DNA of 64,000 bases from NCBI GenBank assembly GCA_002337125.1, contig DDFJ01000001.1, positions 769,597-833,596 on the forward strand, in the 5' to 3' direction. The notes beneath the pieces are model-generated. The model was not told where the DNA came from. It did no database searches and was given only the letters and a program-made list of their open reading frames with translations. Positions 45,061 to 53,799 of this stretch are shown here, piece after piece. Positions within the stretch are counted from its first letter, which is position 1. Every line of letters starts with the position of its first letter. The translations under genes and the position numbers were made by a program. The DNA is from Chitinophagaceae bacterium UBA1931 (lineage in GTDB: Bacteria; Bacteroidota; Bacteroidia; Chitinophagales; Chitinophagaceae).

Positions 45061-46704
45061 TTATAAAGAAACACCTCTTTTCCACGGAATAAAATCATCC
45101 TGGTTTAATAACACTGCCTTTGGAATTACTTCACCACTTGCAGCTTTGATCACATATTCCAGGATATCCTCTCCCATTTCTTCAATACTTTTTTCACCTT
45201 CAATAACAGCTCCGGTATCAATATCAATAATGTCGCTCATTTTTTTAGCGAGTACAGTATTGGTTGATACTTTGATAACCGGGCAAACAGGATTTCCGGT
45301 TGGTGTTCCCAAACCGGTTGTAAACAAAATTAACGTTGCCCCGCTTGCTGCTTTACCTGTTGTTGCTTCCACATCATTACCTGGTGTGCAAACAAGATTT
45401 AATCCGGGTTTCACAGCAGGCTCTGTATAATCAAGCACATCTGCAACCGGAGAAGTGCCTCCTTTTTTGCACGCACCAGTGCTTTTGATCGCATCTGTAA
45501 TCAACCCGTCTTTAATATTTCCGGGAGAAGGGTTCATGTGAAATCCTGAACCAACAGCAATGGCTTCATTGTTATAATCCGTCATCAGCTTTATAAACTT
45601 TCTTGCGGTTGGTTCATTCACTGCACGGTCAATCAAATCCTGCTCTGCACCACACAATTCAGGAAACTCAGCCAGTAATATTTTGCCACCTAAAGCAACA
45701 ATCAGATCAGCACAATGTCCAACTGCCGGGTTGGCGGAAATGCCGCTGAATCCATCACTGCCACCACATTTTACACCAACACATAATTGCGAAAGCGGAG
45801 CTTCGCTGCGTTCAATCTTATTTACTTCTATCAACTGCACAAAAGTTTTCTGAATAGCTTCTGCAAGTAACTGTGGTTCGCTTTTGCTCAACTGCTGTTC
45901 AAAAATCAGCAATGGTTTATTGAAAGAAGGATTACGTTCTGCTAAATATTTTTCAAAATCACGCACCTGCAAATGCTGGCAGCCAAGACTCATCACTGTG
46001 ACACCAGCTACATTCGGATGATCGGCATAAGCAGCAAGTAACCTGCCAAGCGATTCGGAATCCTGTCTTGTGCCCCCACAGCCACCTGAATGATTCAGGA
46101 ATTTAATGCCATCAATATTTTTAAAAACACGGTTGCTGCTGCCGGAAGAAAGGACGGTTTCTATATCAACTGATTCAATGTCCTTCCCGTTTTTGTATGC
46201 ATCAACAAGATGTCGTGTATAGGTTTTGTATTTGCCGGTTACAGCATAGCCAAGTTCATTGTGCATGGCTTCTTTAATAACATCAAGATTGCGGTTCTCA
46301 CAAAAAACCATTGGAATGAAAATCCAGTAATTGGCTGTGCCAACACGACCATCGTTGCGATGATATCCTTTAAATGTTCGTTGCTGAAATTTAGAAACGT
46401 CGGGGGCTGTCCAGTGAAAATGCGATCCTTTGTAATCAAACTGATCGGTGGCGTGTTTTGTATTTTCCACGGTCATCCGTTCGCCACGATGTACTTCAAC
46501 AGCTGCTGTGCCAACGGTAACACCATACATAATGATTTTGTCGCCGGGCTTTAAATCCTGCAGAAATATTTTATGTTTTCCTGCAACATCTTCCTGAAGC
46601 AAAACGGTATCATTCTGCCAGGTAACTGTATCGCCTTTAACCAGATCCTTTAATGCCACCAGTACATTATCAGACGGATGAACTTTTAAAACTGTCTGTT
46701 TCAT
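45061..46704 (-). CDS. UxaA-type (altronate dehydratase family) sugar-acid dehydratase, probable L-fuconate dehydratase
   Basis: 547 residues from ATG 46704; a start at 46749 would add 15 residues with no family match. The N-terminal SAF domain (DNVLVALKDLVKGD) is followed by the large UxaA domain with conserved cysteines: HSGGCGGTRQD, VMSLGCQHLQVRDFEKYL, GVKCGGSDGFSGISANP. It resembles altronate and galactarate dehydratases, Fe-dependent enzymes. In this locus the reaction needed is L-fuconate to 2-keto-3-deoxy-L-fuconate, normally done by an enolase-superfamily enzyme that is absent here. First gene of the proximal transcript, divergent to the AraC gene at 46924. Confidence 0.85.
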   Translation of the reverse strand: MKQTVLKVHPSDNVLVALKDLVKGDTVTWQNDTVLLQEDVAGKHKIFLQDLKPGDKIIMYGVTVGTAAVEVHRGERMTVENTKHATDQFDYKGSHFHWTAPDVSKFQQRTFKGYHRNDGRVGTANYWIFIPMVFCENRNLDVIKEAMHNELGYAVTGKYKTYTRHLVDAYKNGKDIESVDIETVLSSGSSNRVFKNIDGIKFLNHSGGCGGTRQDSESLGRLLAAYADHPNVAGVTVMSLGCQHLQVRDFEKYLAERNPSFNKPLLIFEQQLSKSEPQLLAEAIQKTFVQLIEVNKIERSEAPLSQLCVGVKCGGSDGFSGISANPAVGHCADLIVALGGKILLAEFPELCGAEQDLIDRAVNEPTARKFIKLMTDYNNEAIAVGSGFHMNPSPGNIKDGLITDAIKSTGACKKGGTSPVADVLDYTEPAVKPGLNLVCTPGNDVEATTGKAASGATLILFTTGLGTPTGNPVCPVIKVSTNTVLAKKMSDIIDIDTGAVIEGEKSIEEMGEDILEYVIKAASGEVIPKAVLLNQDDFIPWKRGVSL

Positions 46705-46923
46705 TTCACACACCTTTATTGTTGGTTGAATATTGTTTGGATGCTGCAATCGATGAAAAAGCTGAAGAAAGCAAGCAACATCGTGGCGTAAAAGTAATTA
46801 TTAGTTGAAAAACAGATTTTTCATTTATTGGCTGATTGCTAAACTATATTGGCATTATACTGACAGATATCGTTATTTTGTGGTAAGATTTTGTAATCAT
46901 CATTCAAAAAACCGGTTGTTTAA
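46705..46923. promoter_or_regulatory. Divergent promoter region of the fucose locus
   Basis: 219 bp between the dehydratase and AraC-family starts. It is AT-rich and must contain both promoters and probably the AraC site. I could not find an exact -33/-7 Bacteroidota match, so no box is given. Confidence 0.5.
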
Positions 46924-47802
46924 ATGAATCCGCATTTACTGAAAGTAAGCACTAATCCCGATCACAGTTTCAGCATCCGTCGTGATGTGGTTCCCTATTT
47001 TTACAACCGCTGGCATTTTCATCCTGAACTTGAATTACTGCATGTACAGAAAGGAAGCGGCATCCAGTTCATGGGCGATTCAATCAAACGTTTTAAGAGA
47101 GATGATGTGATTCTTGTCGGTGCCAACCTTCCCCATTACTGGCGTTGTGATGACCAGTATTTTCAAAAAAACGCAAAGCTGAAAGCAGAATCAACTGTTG
47201 CACATTTCCGTGAAAATTTCTGGGGCGATGAGTTTCTTGAATTACCGGAAAATAAAAAAATCAAATCATTATTCAGTAAAGCAAAAAGAGGCATCTGCAT
47301 TACGGGAACAACAAAACAGTTTGTAATAACCCAACTGGAAAAAATGCTGCATGCACATGAAACAGAACGGATCATCCTGTTGCTGCAGGTACTTAACAAA
47401 ATTGCTTTATCCAAAAATCTGAAACCTATTTCATCGAGCGGGTTTAAACCTGTTGCTGAAGAAAAATCAACCAACAAAATCAATGCAGTGTATAATTACA
47501 CACTTGCTCATTTCAAAGAAAAAATTACGTTGAAACAGATTGCTGACGTTTCAAATATCAGCCCCAATTCCTTCTGCCGTTATTTTAAAACACATACAAG
47601 AAAAACATACAACAGTTTTTTACAGGAACTACGTGTGGGCCATGCAAGTAAACTGCTGATTGAAAACAAACTCAGCATTACAGAAATCTGTTTTGAAAGC
47701 GGTTTTAACAACATCACCAACTTTTACAAAGCCTTCCGGAAAATAACAGGTAAAACGCCGTTTGCATATCAACGGTTGTACACAAAAGGTGAACTGGCTT
47801 AA
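46924..47802 (+). CDS. AraC-family transcriptional regulator
   Basis: 292 residues. The N-terminal cupin-like sensing domain (HFHPELELLHVQKGSGIQFMGD, KRDDVILVGANLPHYWR) is followed by two helix-turn-helix units at about 195-285 (ITLKQIADVSNISPNSFCRYFK and SITEICFESGFNNITNFYKAFRKITG). It is divergent from the fucose dehydratase gene and most likely its regulator with fucose or a pathway intermediate as ligand; this is inferred from position. Its stop shares the palindrome TTAA with the convergent regulator at 47799. Confidence 0.88.
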   Translation: MNPHLLKVSTNPDHSFSIRRDVVPYFYNRWHFHPELELLHVQKGSGIQFMGDSIKRFKRDDVILVGANLPHYWRCDDQYFQKNAKLKAESTVAHFRENFWGDEFLELPENKKIKSLFSKAKRGICITGTTKQFVITQLEKMLHAHETERIILLLQVLNKIALSKNLKPISSSGFKPVAEEKSTNKINAVYNYTLAHFKEKITLKQIADVSNISPNSFCRYFKTHTRKTYNSFLQELRVGHASKLLIENKLSITEICFESGFNNITNFYKAFRKITGKTPFAYQRLYTKGELA

Positions 47803-48734
47803 GCGTTATTCATCTTTGCTTCATCAATACGTCTTGTGCGGTATTTTTTGGGCGACATGCCAATGATGGTTCTGAAACGTTTGGAGAAATAATACGGATC
47901 ATCAAAACCCATACTGAACGCAATATCCTTGATGGAGCGTTCACTGAAATCAAGCTGCTGACAGGCTTTCTGCATTTTCATCTGCAAAAAATAATCAATC
48001 GGTGCATACCCCGTTTTTTGTTTAAACAGGTTGGAAAATCTTGAAACTGAATAGTTGTATTGCCTGCTTAAATCATTCAGTGAAATATTATCATTGATAT
48101 GTTCCTGCATAAACAGGATTGCACTGTCAACGCAATCAAGTTTATCGGTTGATGTAGCTGTGTAATGACGCTGATTATAAATAAACAATGTAAGAAAGTG
48201 TGAAAGACACATGTTGGCAAACAACAGGTTGTCGATACTGTAACCCAGCTCAAGTGTTTTGTAAATTTTGGTGAAGATGGGAATGATTTCGCCATTGTTT
48301 TTTACATACACCGGTTTAAAGTGTTTCTGTACTTCCTGTACTTCATTCAGCTGTGGTAAGGAATCTCCACCGAAATGTACCCAGTAAATAGTCCACGGAT
48401 GAGTGGAACTGCTGCCATACGAATGTTCAACATTCTGCGGCAGAATAAAAAATTCATTTGGCCCTACTTCATAACGCTGTTTACCCACCTGGAACCATCC
48501 ATTTCCATCAACACAATAAAAAAGAAAGTTTTCGGGAAGGCCTTTTTTGCGATAAGTGAAGTGATCTTTTGCTTTGGGATAATAACCAATAGAACAGATG
48601 TGCAGATGTTTCAGCAATGAATTTCCCTGCACCCTTGCTTTGAGGATGGTTTTGGGAATTTCAATCCGCTGGCGACCAGCGCCGTACCATATGTTCTTAT
48701 GAGAGCCTTCTTTGTTATCCTTCATAAACGGCAA
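47799..48734 (-). CDS. AraC-family transcriptional regulator with cupin-like domain
   Basis: 311 residues. The N-terminal arm and sensing domain (FLFYCVDGNGWFQVGKQRYEVGPNEFFILPQNVEHSYGSS) is the AraC/cupin type. The C-terminal HTH pair covers about 215-300 (ISLNDLSRQYNYSVSRFSNLFKQKTG, SIKDIAFSMGFDDPYYFSKRFR). It is divergent from the esterase gene at 48874, 139 bp away, and probably controls it or the sugar locus. Overlaps the other AraC gene by 4 bp at the stop codons. The ATG four codons in (MKDNKE) is also possible. Confidence 0.88.
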   Translation of the reverse strand: MPFMKDNKEGSHKNIWYGAGRQRIEIPKTILKARVQGNSLLKHLHICSIGYYPKAKDHFTYRKKGLPENFLFYCVDGNGWFQVGKQRYEVGPNEFFILPQNVEHSYGSSSTHPWTIYWVHFGGDSLPQLNEVQEVQKHFKPVYVKNNGEIIPIFTKIYKTLELGYSIDNLLFANMCLSHFLTLFIYNQRHYTATSTDKLDCVDSAILFMQEHINDNISLNDLSRQYNYSVSRFSNLFKQKTGYAPIDYFLQMKMQKACQQLDFSERSIKDIAFSMGFDDPYYFSKRFRTIIGMSPKKYRTRRIDEAKMNNA

Positions 48735-48873
48735 ATGAATCAGCGGGGAAAATTACAAAAAAAGAAAATGCTAATCCGAAAACAGGTATTGATGGTTTGT
48801 TTTCTCTTTTTTACGGTAGCTAACAACTGCAAGTGCAAGAAACAAGTAATTTCGATCCTCAAAATTTTCTATC

Positions 48874-50313
48874 ATGTTATCTCACTCTATACGAAATCGT
48901 TTCTCTGTTTTGTCTTTGTTGTTTTTGTTGATTAGCCTGCAGGTTTCTGCTGCAATAAAATTGCCTGCTTTCTTTTCTGATAACATGGTGTTGCAGCAAA
49001 AAACAAATGCTGCAATCTGGGGTTGGGCAAAAGTTGGCAGCACAGTTCACATCACTACATCGTGGAACAAAGCAAAATATACAGTAAAGACTGATGCTGA
49101 TGGAAAATGGAAAACAAAAGTGGTTACTCCTGTAGCCGGTGGCCCCTATTCTATTACGATCAGTGACGGAGCGGCTGTAACACTCAATAATATTTTAATT
49201 GGTGAAGTATGGTTGTGCAGCGGACAATCGAATATGGAAATGCCGATGAAGGGTTTCAAAGATCAGCCAGTTGCAGGAAGCAACGATGCTGTATTTAATT
49301 CTTCTAACAGCAATATCCGTTTATATACTGTTCCCCGTTCTGTACAAAGAACGCCGCAGGATACCAGCAAATCTTCTCCCTGGCGATTGGCCGAACCTGA
49401 AGCAGTAAGCAACTTCAGTGCAACTGCTTATTATTTTGGAAAGATGTTATATGAACAACTGCATGTTCCCATTGGATTAGTCAACATCAGTTATGGTGGT
49501 TCGCCTGTTGAAGCATTTATGGATGCAGAAACGTTGAAGAAATTTCCTGAAATAAAAATTCCTTCAGCAACAGATTCAGTTAAGTTGAATAACAAAATTG
49601 CTACTGTTTTATATAACGGTATGCTGAAACCGTTTTTAGGGTTCACCATTAAGGGATGCATCTGGTACCAGGGCGAAAGCAATTATGACCGTCCGCAACA
49701 ATACGAAACATTGTTTCCAGCATTTGTTCAGCAAATCAGGGAACAAACCGGCCAAGGCGATTTTCCTTTTTACTATTGCCAGATTGCTCCTTACAATTAC
49801 ATGAATTATGCAGCTGTAAATGCGCCTGTGTTTAATTCTGCTTTTTTGCGTGATGCACAACGCAAAGCATTGTCAAAAATTCCCAATAGCGGCATGGCCG
49901 TATTAATGGATCTTGGGGAAGAGTTTAATATTCACCCGATGGATAAAGCAACAGGAAGTAAACGGCTTGCATATATGGCACTGGCCAAAACTTATGGATT
50001 GAAAGGATATGCATTTGAAAGTCCTTCGTTTGAATCAATTACTGTAAGTGGAAATAACATTACGATCAAATTTTCCGGAGCTCCCAACGGATTAACTGCT
50101 TACGGAAAAACCTTAAGCCAGTTTGAAGTAGCCGGGGCCAATAAAATTTTCCGTCCCGCAAAAGCAATCATCAGTGCAGGAACAATCATTGTTTCTTCAC
50201 CCGATGTGAAAGATCCTGTTGCAGTACGTTATGCGTTTAAAGATTTTGTTGTAGGTGATTTGTTTAGTACAGAAGGTTTTCCTGTATCAAGTTTCAGGAG
50301 CGATGACTGGTAA
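48874..50313 (+). CDS. Sialate O-acetylesterase-like SGNH esterase, secreted
   Basis: 479 residues. Signal peptide 1-26 (VLSLLFLLISLQVSA). The front beta domain covers about 27-105. The SGNH/GDSL catalytic serine is S119 in LCSGQSNMEMPMKGF, the oxyanion Gly/Asn positions follow in NISYGGSPVEAF and WYQGESNYDRP, and the His lies in EEFNIHPMDK. The family removes acetyl groups from sialic acid, xylan or pectin in the periplasm. Beside fucose and AraC genes, action on host-like or plant glycans fits. The exact acetylated sugar is not deducible. Confidence 0.85.
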   Translation: MLSHSIRNRFSVLSLLFLLISLQVSAAIKLPAFFSDNMVLQQKTNAAIWGWAKVGSTVHITTSWNKAKYTVKTDADGKWKTKVVTPVAGGPYSITISDGAAVTLNNILIGEVWLCSGQSNMEMPMKGFKDQPVAGSNDAVFNSSNSNIRLYTVPRSVQRTPQDTSKSSPWRLAEPEAVSNFSATAYYFGKMLYEQLHVPIGLVNISYGGSPVEAFMDAETLKKFPEIKIPSATDSVKLNNKIATVLYNGMLKPFLGFTIKGCIWYQGESNYDRPQQYETLFPAFVQQIREQTGQGDFPFYYCQIAPYNYMNYAAVNAPVFNSAFLRDAQRKALSKIPNSGMAVLMDLGEEFNIHPMDKATGSKRLAYMALAKTYGLKGYAFESPSFESITVSGNNITIKFSGAPNGLTAYGKTLSQFEVAGANKIFRPAKAIISAGTIIVSSPDVKDPVAVRYAFKDFVVGDLFSTEGFPVSSFRSDDW

Positions 50314-50320
50314 ACCGTAA

Positions 50321-50773
50321 TTACTGGCAACCGGCTTTTCTTCTTGTATCAATGATATATTGAAATTTCCATTCACCGTTGATGCGCACAAGCTGAAACG
50401 AGTTTACACCGCAATGGCTGAAATTTCCTTTGTAATAAAACTGGTAAGGTGTCCATACACTTGCCAATGCTCCATCAATGTGAATGGCTGAGTATGTGAT
50501 GCGTTCATCAGCATCGCCTTGTGAAAGTTTGCCAATGGATGTGGCAAATTCACTCACTTCTTCATTACGCACAGTTGTCTGTCCTTCTTTGTTGCGGCTG
50601 ATGGTTTGTAATACAGCAGTTGAAGAGAATGTATTTTTTAATGCAGTTGAATCTGCATTCTTCATAGCTGCAAACATGTTGTTGATGGTTGCTTTTACAG
50701 AATCTTCTGTTGTTTGCGAACGGCCATACAATGCCAGCGACATCATGAAGATGAAGGAAAATAAGTATTTCAT
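50321..50773 (-). CDS. Secreted NTF2-like (SnoaL-fold) protein
   Basis: 150 residues. Signal peptide 1-19 (FSFIFMMSLALYGRS). Mature part TEDSVKATINNMFAAMKNADSTALKNTFSS is the first helix pair of an NTF2/SnoaL-like fold, followed by strands IDGALASVWTPYQFYYKG and NSFQLVRINGEWKFQYIID. The family includes ketosteroid isomerase-like and lumazine-binding-like proteins. No catalytic residue can be assigned. It is 9 bp downstream of the arginine decarboxylase gene and may be co-transcribed with it. Confidence 0.78.
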   Translation of the reverse strand: MKYLFSFIFMMSLALYGRSQTTEDSVKATINNMFAAMKNADSTALKNTFSSTAVLQTISRNKEGQTTVRNEEVSEFATSIGKLSQGDADERITYSAIHIDGALASVWTPYQFYYKGNFSHCGVNSFQLVRINGEWKFQYIIDTRRKAGCQ

Positions 50774-50782
50774 GTTTGAAGT

Positions 50783-52186
50783 TTAGTAGCCAAGAATCTT
50801 GAGCATGCTTTGTGCAGTTTGTTCTTTTGCATAAAGCCAGTCAACCAGTTTGCCATTCTTGTCGTAACCCACAATCACATGTTTGGGCGAAGGAATCATG
50901 CAGTGCTTAATTCCACCGTAGCCGCTGATCTGATCCTGGTAAGCACCGGTATGGAAGAAGCCTACATACAAAGGTTCCTGCGATTCGCCATTCAGTTTTG
51001 GAAGGAATACTTCATTGATATGTTCTTCTGAATCGTAGTAATCATGACTGTCGCAGGTAATACCTCCCAGCACCACACGTTGGTAATCGTTATCCCATTT
51101 GTTAATCGGCAGCATCAGGAATTTTTCACCAATACCCCATGTATCGGGCAAAGTAGTGATGAAAGAAGAATCAATCATGTACCAGTTTTCACGGTCGTTT
51201 TGTGTTTTCTGGCCAAGCACTGAATAGATATGTGCCATGCTTTCACCAACTGTATAACTACCGAATTCAGTATAAATATTTGGCATGGGCACTCCTGCTT
51301 TCTTACAGGTTTTGCGGATGGTGGCTACAATTTCATGGATCATGAACTGGTAGTCGTATTCAAAACCAAGTGAGTGCTTAATGGGAAATCCTCCGCCGAT
51401 ATTAATGGAATCAAGTTCGGGGCAAATCTTTTTTAACTGGCAATAGAGGTTCACTACTTTGTTTAATTCACTCCAGTAGTAAATATCATCTTTAATGCCT
51501 TTGTTGAGGAAGATATGAAGCATCTTCAGTTGAAAACGGTCTTCATTGCCTTCAATCTTATCTACGTAAAATTCAAGAATATCTCTTGCTCTTATTCCTA
51601 GTCTTGAAGTATAAAAAGGAAAGGTAGGTTCTTCTTCTGCAGCAACACGAATGCCCAGCTTAAACGGAACCTTTACAGTTTTTTTGTATTGCTGTAACTC
51701 TTCTTTGTTATCGAGAATGGGTGTTACATTTTTGAAACCACTGTTGAGCAGTTTGGCAATGCGGGCAATATATGTTTTTTGCTTATAGCCATTACAAATG
51801 ATCTGTATATCCTTGTTGATCTTTTTTTTCTGGTAAAGTTTGTTGATGATTTCAATATCGTAAGCAAAAGAAGTCTCCAGGTGAACATCGTGCTTCAGTG
51901 CTTCTTCAACCACAAACGAAAAGTGATTACTTTTTGTACAATAGCAATAGAAATACTTACCCTCATATTTGTGGCGTTTGAATGCAGCTTCAAACATCTT
52001 CTTTGCTTTTTTGATCTGCATCCCGATCTTCGGCAGGTACGATAATTTCATTGGTGTACCATACTTGTCAATCAAAGCTTTCAGATCAAGACCATTGAAC
52101 TGCAGATAACCATCTTTTACTTCAAAACCGTCCTGTGGAAAATTGAATGTTTGATGAACCAGGTCGGTGTAGGTAGTATTGGTCAT
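50783..52186 (-). CDS. speA: Arginine decarboxylase, biosynthetic fold-III type
   Basis: 467 residues from ATG 52186 (alternative 52213, nine residues longer). PLP lysine is K85 in YCYCTKSNHFSF. Fold-III barrel and C-terminal beta domain markers are SINIGGGFPIKHSLGFEYDY near 270, YTEFGSYTVGESMAHIY near 315, and GITCDSHDYYDSEEH near 380 with the Asp/Cys pair typical of ornithine and arginine decarboxylases. It makes agmatine for polyamine synthesis. Length and N-terminus fit the compact Bacteroidota SpeA type. No agmatinase gene is in the window. Confidence 0.88.
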   Translation of the reverse strand: MTNTTYTDLVHQTFNFPQDGFEVKDGYLQFNGLDLKALIDKYGTPMKLSYLPKIGMQIKKAKKMFEAAFKRHKYEGKYFYCYCTKSNHFSFVVEEALKHDVHLETSFAYDIEIINKLYQKKKINKDIQIICNGYKQKTYIARIAKLLNSGFKNVTPILDNKEELQQYKKTVKVPFKLGIRVAAEEEPTFPFYTSRLGIRARDILEFYVDKIEGNEDRFQLKMLHIFLNKGIKDDIYYWSELNKVVNLYCQLKKICPELDSINIGGGFPIKHSLGFEYDYQFMIHEIVATIRKTCKKAGVPMPNIYTEFGSYTVGESMAHIYSVLGQKTQNDRENWYMIDSSFITTLPDTWGIGEKFLMLPINKWDNDYQRVVLGGITCDSHDYYDSEEHINEVFLPKLNGESQEPLYVGFFHTGAYQDQISGYGGIKHCMIPSPKHVIVGYDKNGKLVDWLYAKEQTAQSMLKILGY

Positions 52187-52273
52187 CTCGTATGGGTTAT
52201 TGTACTTTGTCACTTCCTTTTTTTTGAGTGCAAACTTATTGTAAATTCCAATTCATATGCAGGAAGATTTTTA

Positions 52274-52307
52274 GCATAAAAAAACGGGTGAATTTCTTCA
52301 CCCGTTC
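52274..52307 (-). terminator. Terminator after rplT
   Basis: AACGGGTGAA and TTCACCCGTT around a four-base loop. On the minus strand a seven-T run follows. It lies 21 bp past the rplT stop. Confidence 0.85.
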
Positions 52308-52327
52308 TGATATCTTTTGCAGATTTT

Positions 52328-52672
52328 TTATTTTACTGAATCAACCAGCTTTTTGAAGCTTTCAGGCTCATTCATTGCAAGATCAGCAAGGATTTTGCGA
52401 TCAAGATCAATGTTTTTTACTTTCAGTTTGTTGATGAACTGAGAGTAAGTTAAACCTTCTGCTCTAACTGCAGCGTTGATACGTGCAATCCACAGACGAC
52501 GGTAATCTCTTTTCTTGAGTTTACGGCCATCATAGCTGTAGGTCATACCTTTTTCAACTACGTTTTTGGCAACGGTATAAACGTTTTTGCGTTTGCCATA
52601 AAAACCTTTGGCCTGGTTAAGGATTCTTTTGCGGCGTGCTCTTGAAGCAACTGCGTTTACTGAACGGGGCAT
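52328..52672 (-). CDS. rplT: 50S ribosomal protein L20
   Basis: 114 residues, normal length. PRSVNAVASRARRKRILNQAKGFYGKRKNVYTVAKN opening and RRLWIARINAAVRAEGLTYSQFINKL in the middle are L20 signatures. It binds 23S rRNA early in 50S assembly. It lies 52 bp after rpmI; the pair is probably co-transcribed and ends at 52274-52307. Confidence 0.97.
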   Translation of the reverse strand: MPRSVNAVASRARRKRILNQAKGFYGKRKNVYTVAKNVVEKGMTYSYDGRKLKKRDYRRLWIARINAAVRAEGLTYSQFINKLKVKNIDLDRKILADLAMNEPESFKKLVDSVK

Positions 52673-52724
52673 ATCTTAATGTTTTAGAATTAAAAATTGA
52701 AGTTTGTTTACTGGTAAAAGACGA

Positions 52725-52922
52725 TTATTTAAGACGCAATAAACGTTTTACAAAATCAACATGTGATTTTGCTACTTCACCGTCAATACGCATGCTGCGT
52801 TTACGCTTTTTCGATTTCTTAGTAAGGATGTGACGTTTGAAACTCTTTTGATGAGTGATCTTACCTGTGCCTGTTACTTTGAACCTTTTTTTGGCACTTG
52901 AGTTGGTTTTTACTTTTGGCAT
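52725..52922 (-). CDS. rpmI: 50S ribosomal protein L35
   Basis: 65 residues from ATG 52922 (MPKVKTNSSAKKRFKVTGTGKI), the universal L35 opening. Upstream-extended starts add residues unlike the family. Ends with SHVDFVKRLLRLK. It is part of the large subunit. Its leader (52923-53100) is long and can fold, see the separate entry. Confidence 0.97.
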   Translation of the reverse strand: MPKVKTNSSAKKRFKVTGTGKITHQKSFKRHILTKKSKKRKRSMRIDGEVAKSHVDFVKRLLRLK

Positions 52923-53100
52923 GTTAATGCACTTTGAACGTGATACCCGGCGGGCGGCTCTGCACAGGCAGAACACTTATGGAGCCTTTTGGGAAATACA
53001 AGCTTTTAAGAGCTTCCCGATTTGGGAGCGCAAATGTAGGAAGAAATTGTTGAAAAAATGTCCCAACTGAAAGGAAATCTTCCTTTTGCCTTCCGAAATC
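52923..53100 (-). promoter_or_regulatory. rpmI-rplT leader with stem-loops
   Basis: 178 bp between the infC terminator and rpmI. CTCCCAAATCGGGAAGCT can form a hairpin near 53015-53035 and a GC-rich GCCGCCCGGCGGGTATC stretch lies 30 bp before the start. rpmI-rplT mRNA leaders are autoregulated by L20 in other bacteria; a similar role here is inferred only. Confidence 0.4.
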
Positions 53101-53102
53101 AA

Positions 53103-53132
53103 TGAAAAAACCGCCTTTTTGAGGCGGTTTTG
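53103..53132 (-). terminator. Terminator after infC
   Basis: AAAACCGCCT and AGGCGGTTTT with a T-run on the minus strand, directly after the infC stop. It suggests that infC and rpmI-rplT are at least partly separate transcripts. Confidence 0.85.
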
Positions 53133-53134
53133 GA

Positions 53135-53713
53135 TTATTCTGCAGTTTCTTTTTTCTTCTTCACTGTTTTAGGCGAAATGATCATTAACATCCTCTTTCC
53201 TTCCAGTTTGGGTAAACCTTCCACCTGGCCGATTTCTTTTAAACGCTCGGCAAATTTCAGGAGTACAAACTCACCTCTTTCCTTAAACTGGATGGCCCTT
53301 CCTTTAAACTGAACATAAGCTTTCACTTTGTTGCCTTCTTTCAGGAAGTTTTCAGCATGTTTTGCTTTGAAGTCAAAGTCATGATCGTCGGTGTTGGGAG
53401 TAAAACGGATCTCTTTCAATTCAGCCGATTTACTCTTCGCTTTCATTTCCTTTTCCTTCTTCTTCTTTTCATAAAGGAACTTGTTGTAGTCAATAGCTTT
53501 ACATACAGGTGGTACTGCTTGCGGAGAAATCTCAACAAGATCCAGTCCTAACTCCTGTGCAATTTGTAATGCTTTTTGTGTGGGATAAACACCAACTTCA
53601 ACATTTTCGCCAACCAACCTTACTTCCGGTACACGGATCATGTGGTTGATGCGATGTTCTGGTTCCTTACGGGGGATAAAACGGCCCCTGGGAGGTCTTT
53701 GTGGAATTGCCAT
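53135..53713 (-). CDS. infC: Translation initiation factor IF-3
   Basis: 192 residues. N-domain EHRINHMIRVPEVRLVGENVEVGVYPT, the linker rich in lysine (YEKKKKEKEMKAKSKSAELKEI), then C-domain RFTPNTDDHDFDFKAKHAENFLKEGNKVKAYVQFKGR. It binds the 30S subunit and checks start codons. Uses an ATG here, not the AUU known from other bacteria, with a basic RPPRGRF extension usual in this phylum. It lies 86 bp after thrS. Confidence 0.96.
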   Translation of the reverse strand: MAIPQRPPRGRFIPRKEPEHRINHMIRVPEVRLVGENVEVGVYPTQKALQIAQELGLDLVEISPQAVPPVCKAIDYNKFLYEKKKKEKEMKAKSKSAELKEIRFTPNTDDHDFDFKAKHAENFLKEGNKVKAYVQFKGRAIQFKERGEFVLLKFAERLKEIGQVEGLPKLEGKRMLMIISPKTVKKKKETAE

Positions 53714-53799
53714 ATTCAGTTTGCTCCCGTCCCCTTGAGGGAAGCATGGATAAATTTTATTTGTTTATTCTTTCTCCAGGGGTTGAGAAAGTTGATTTT

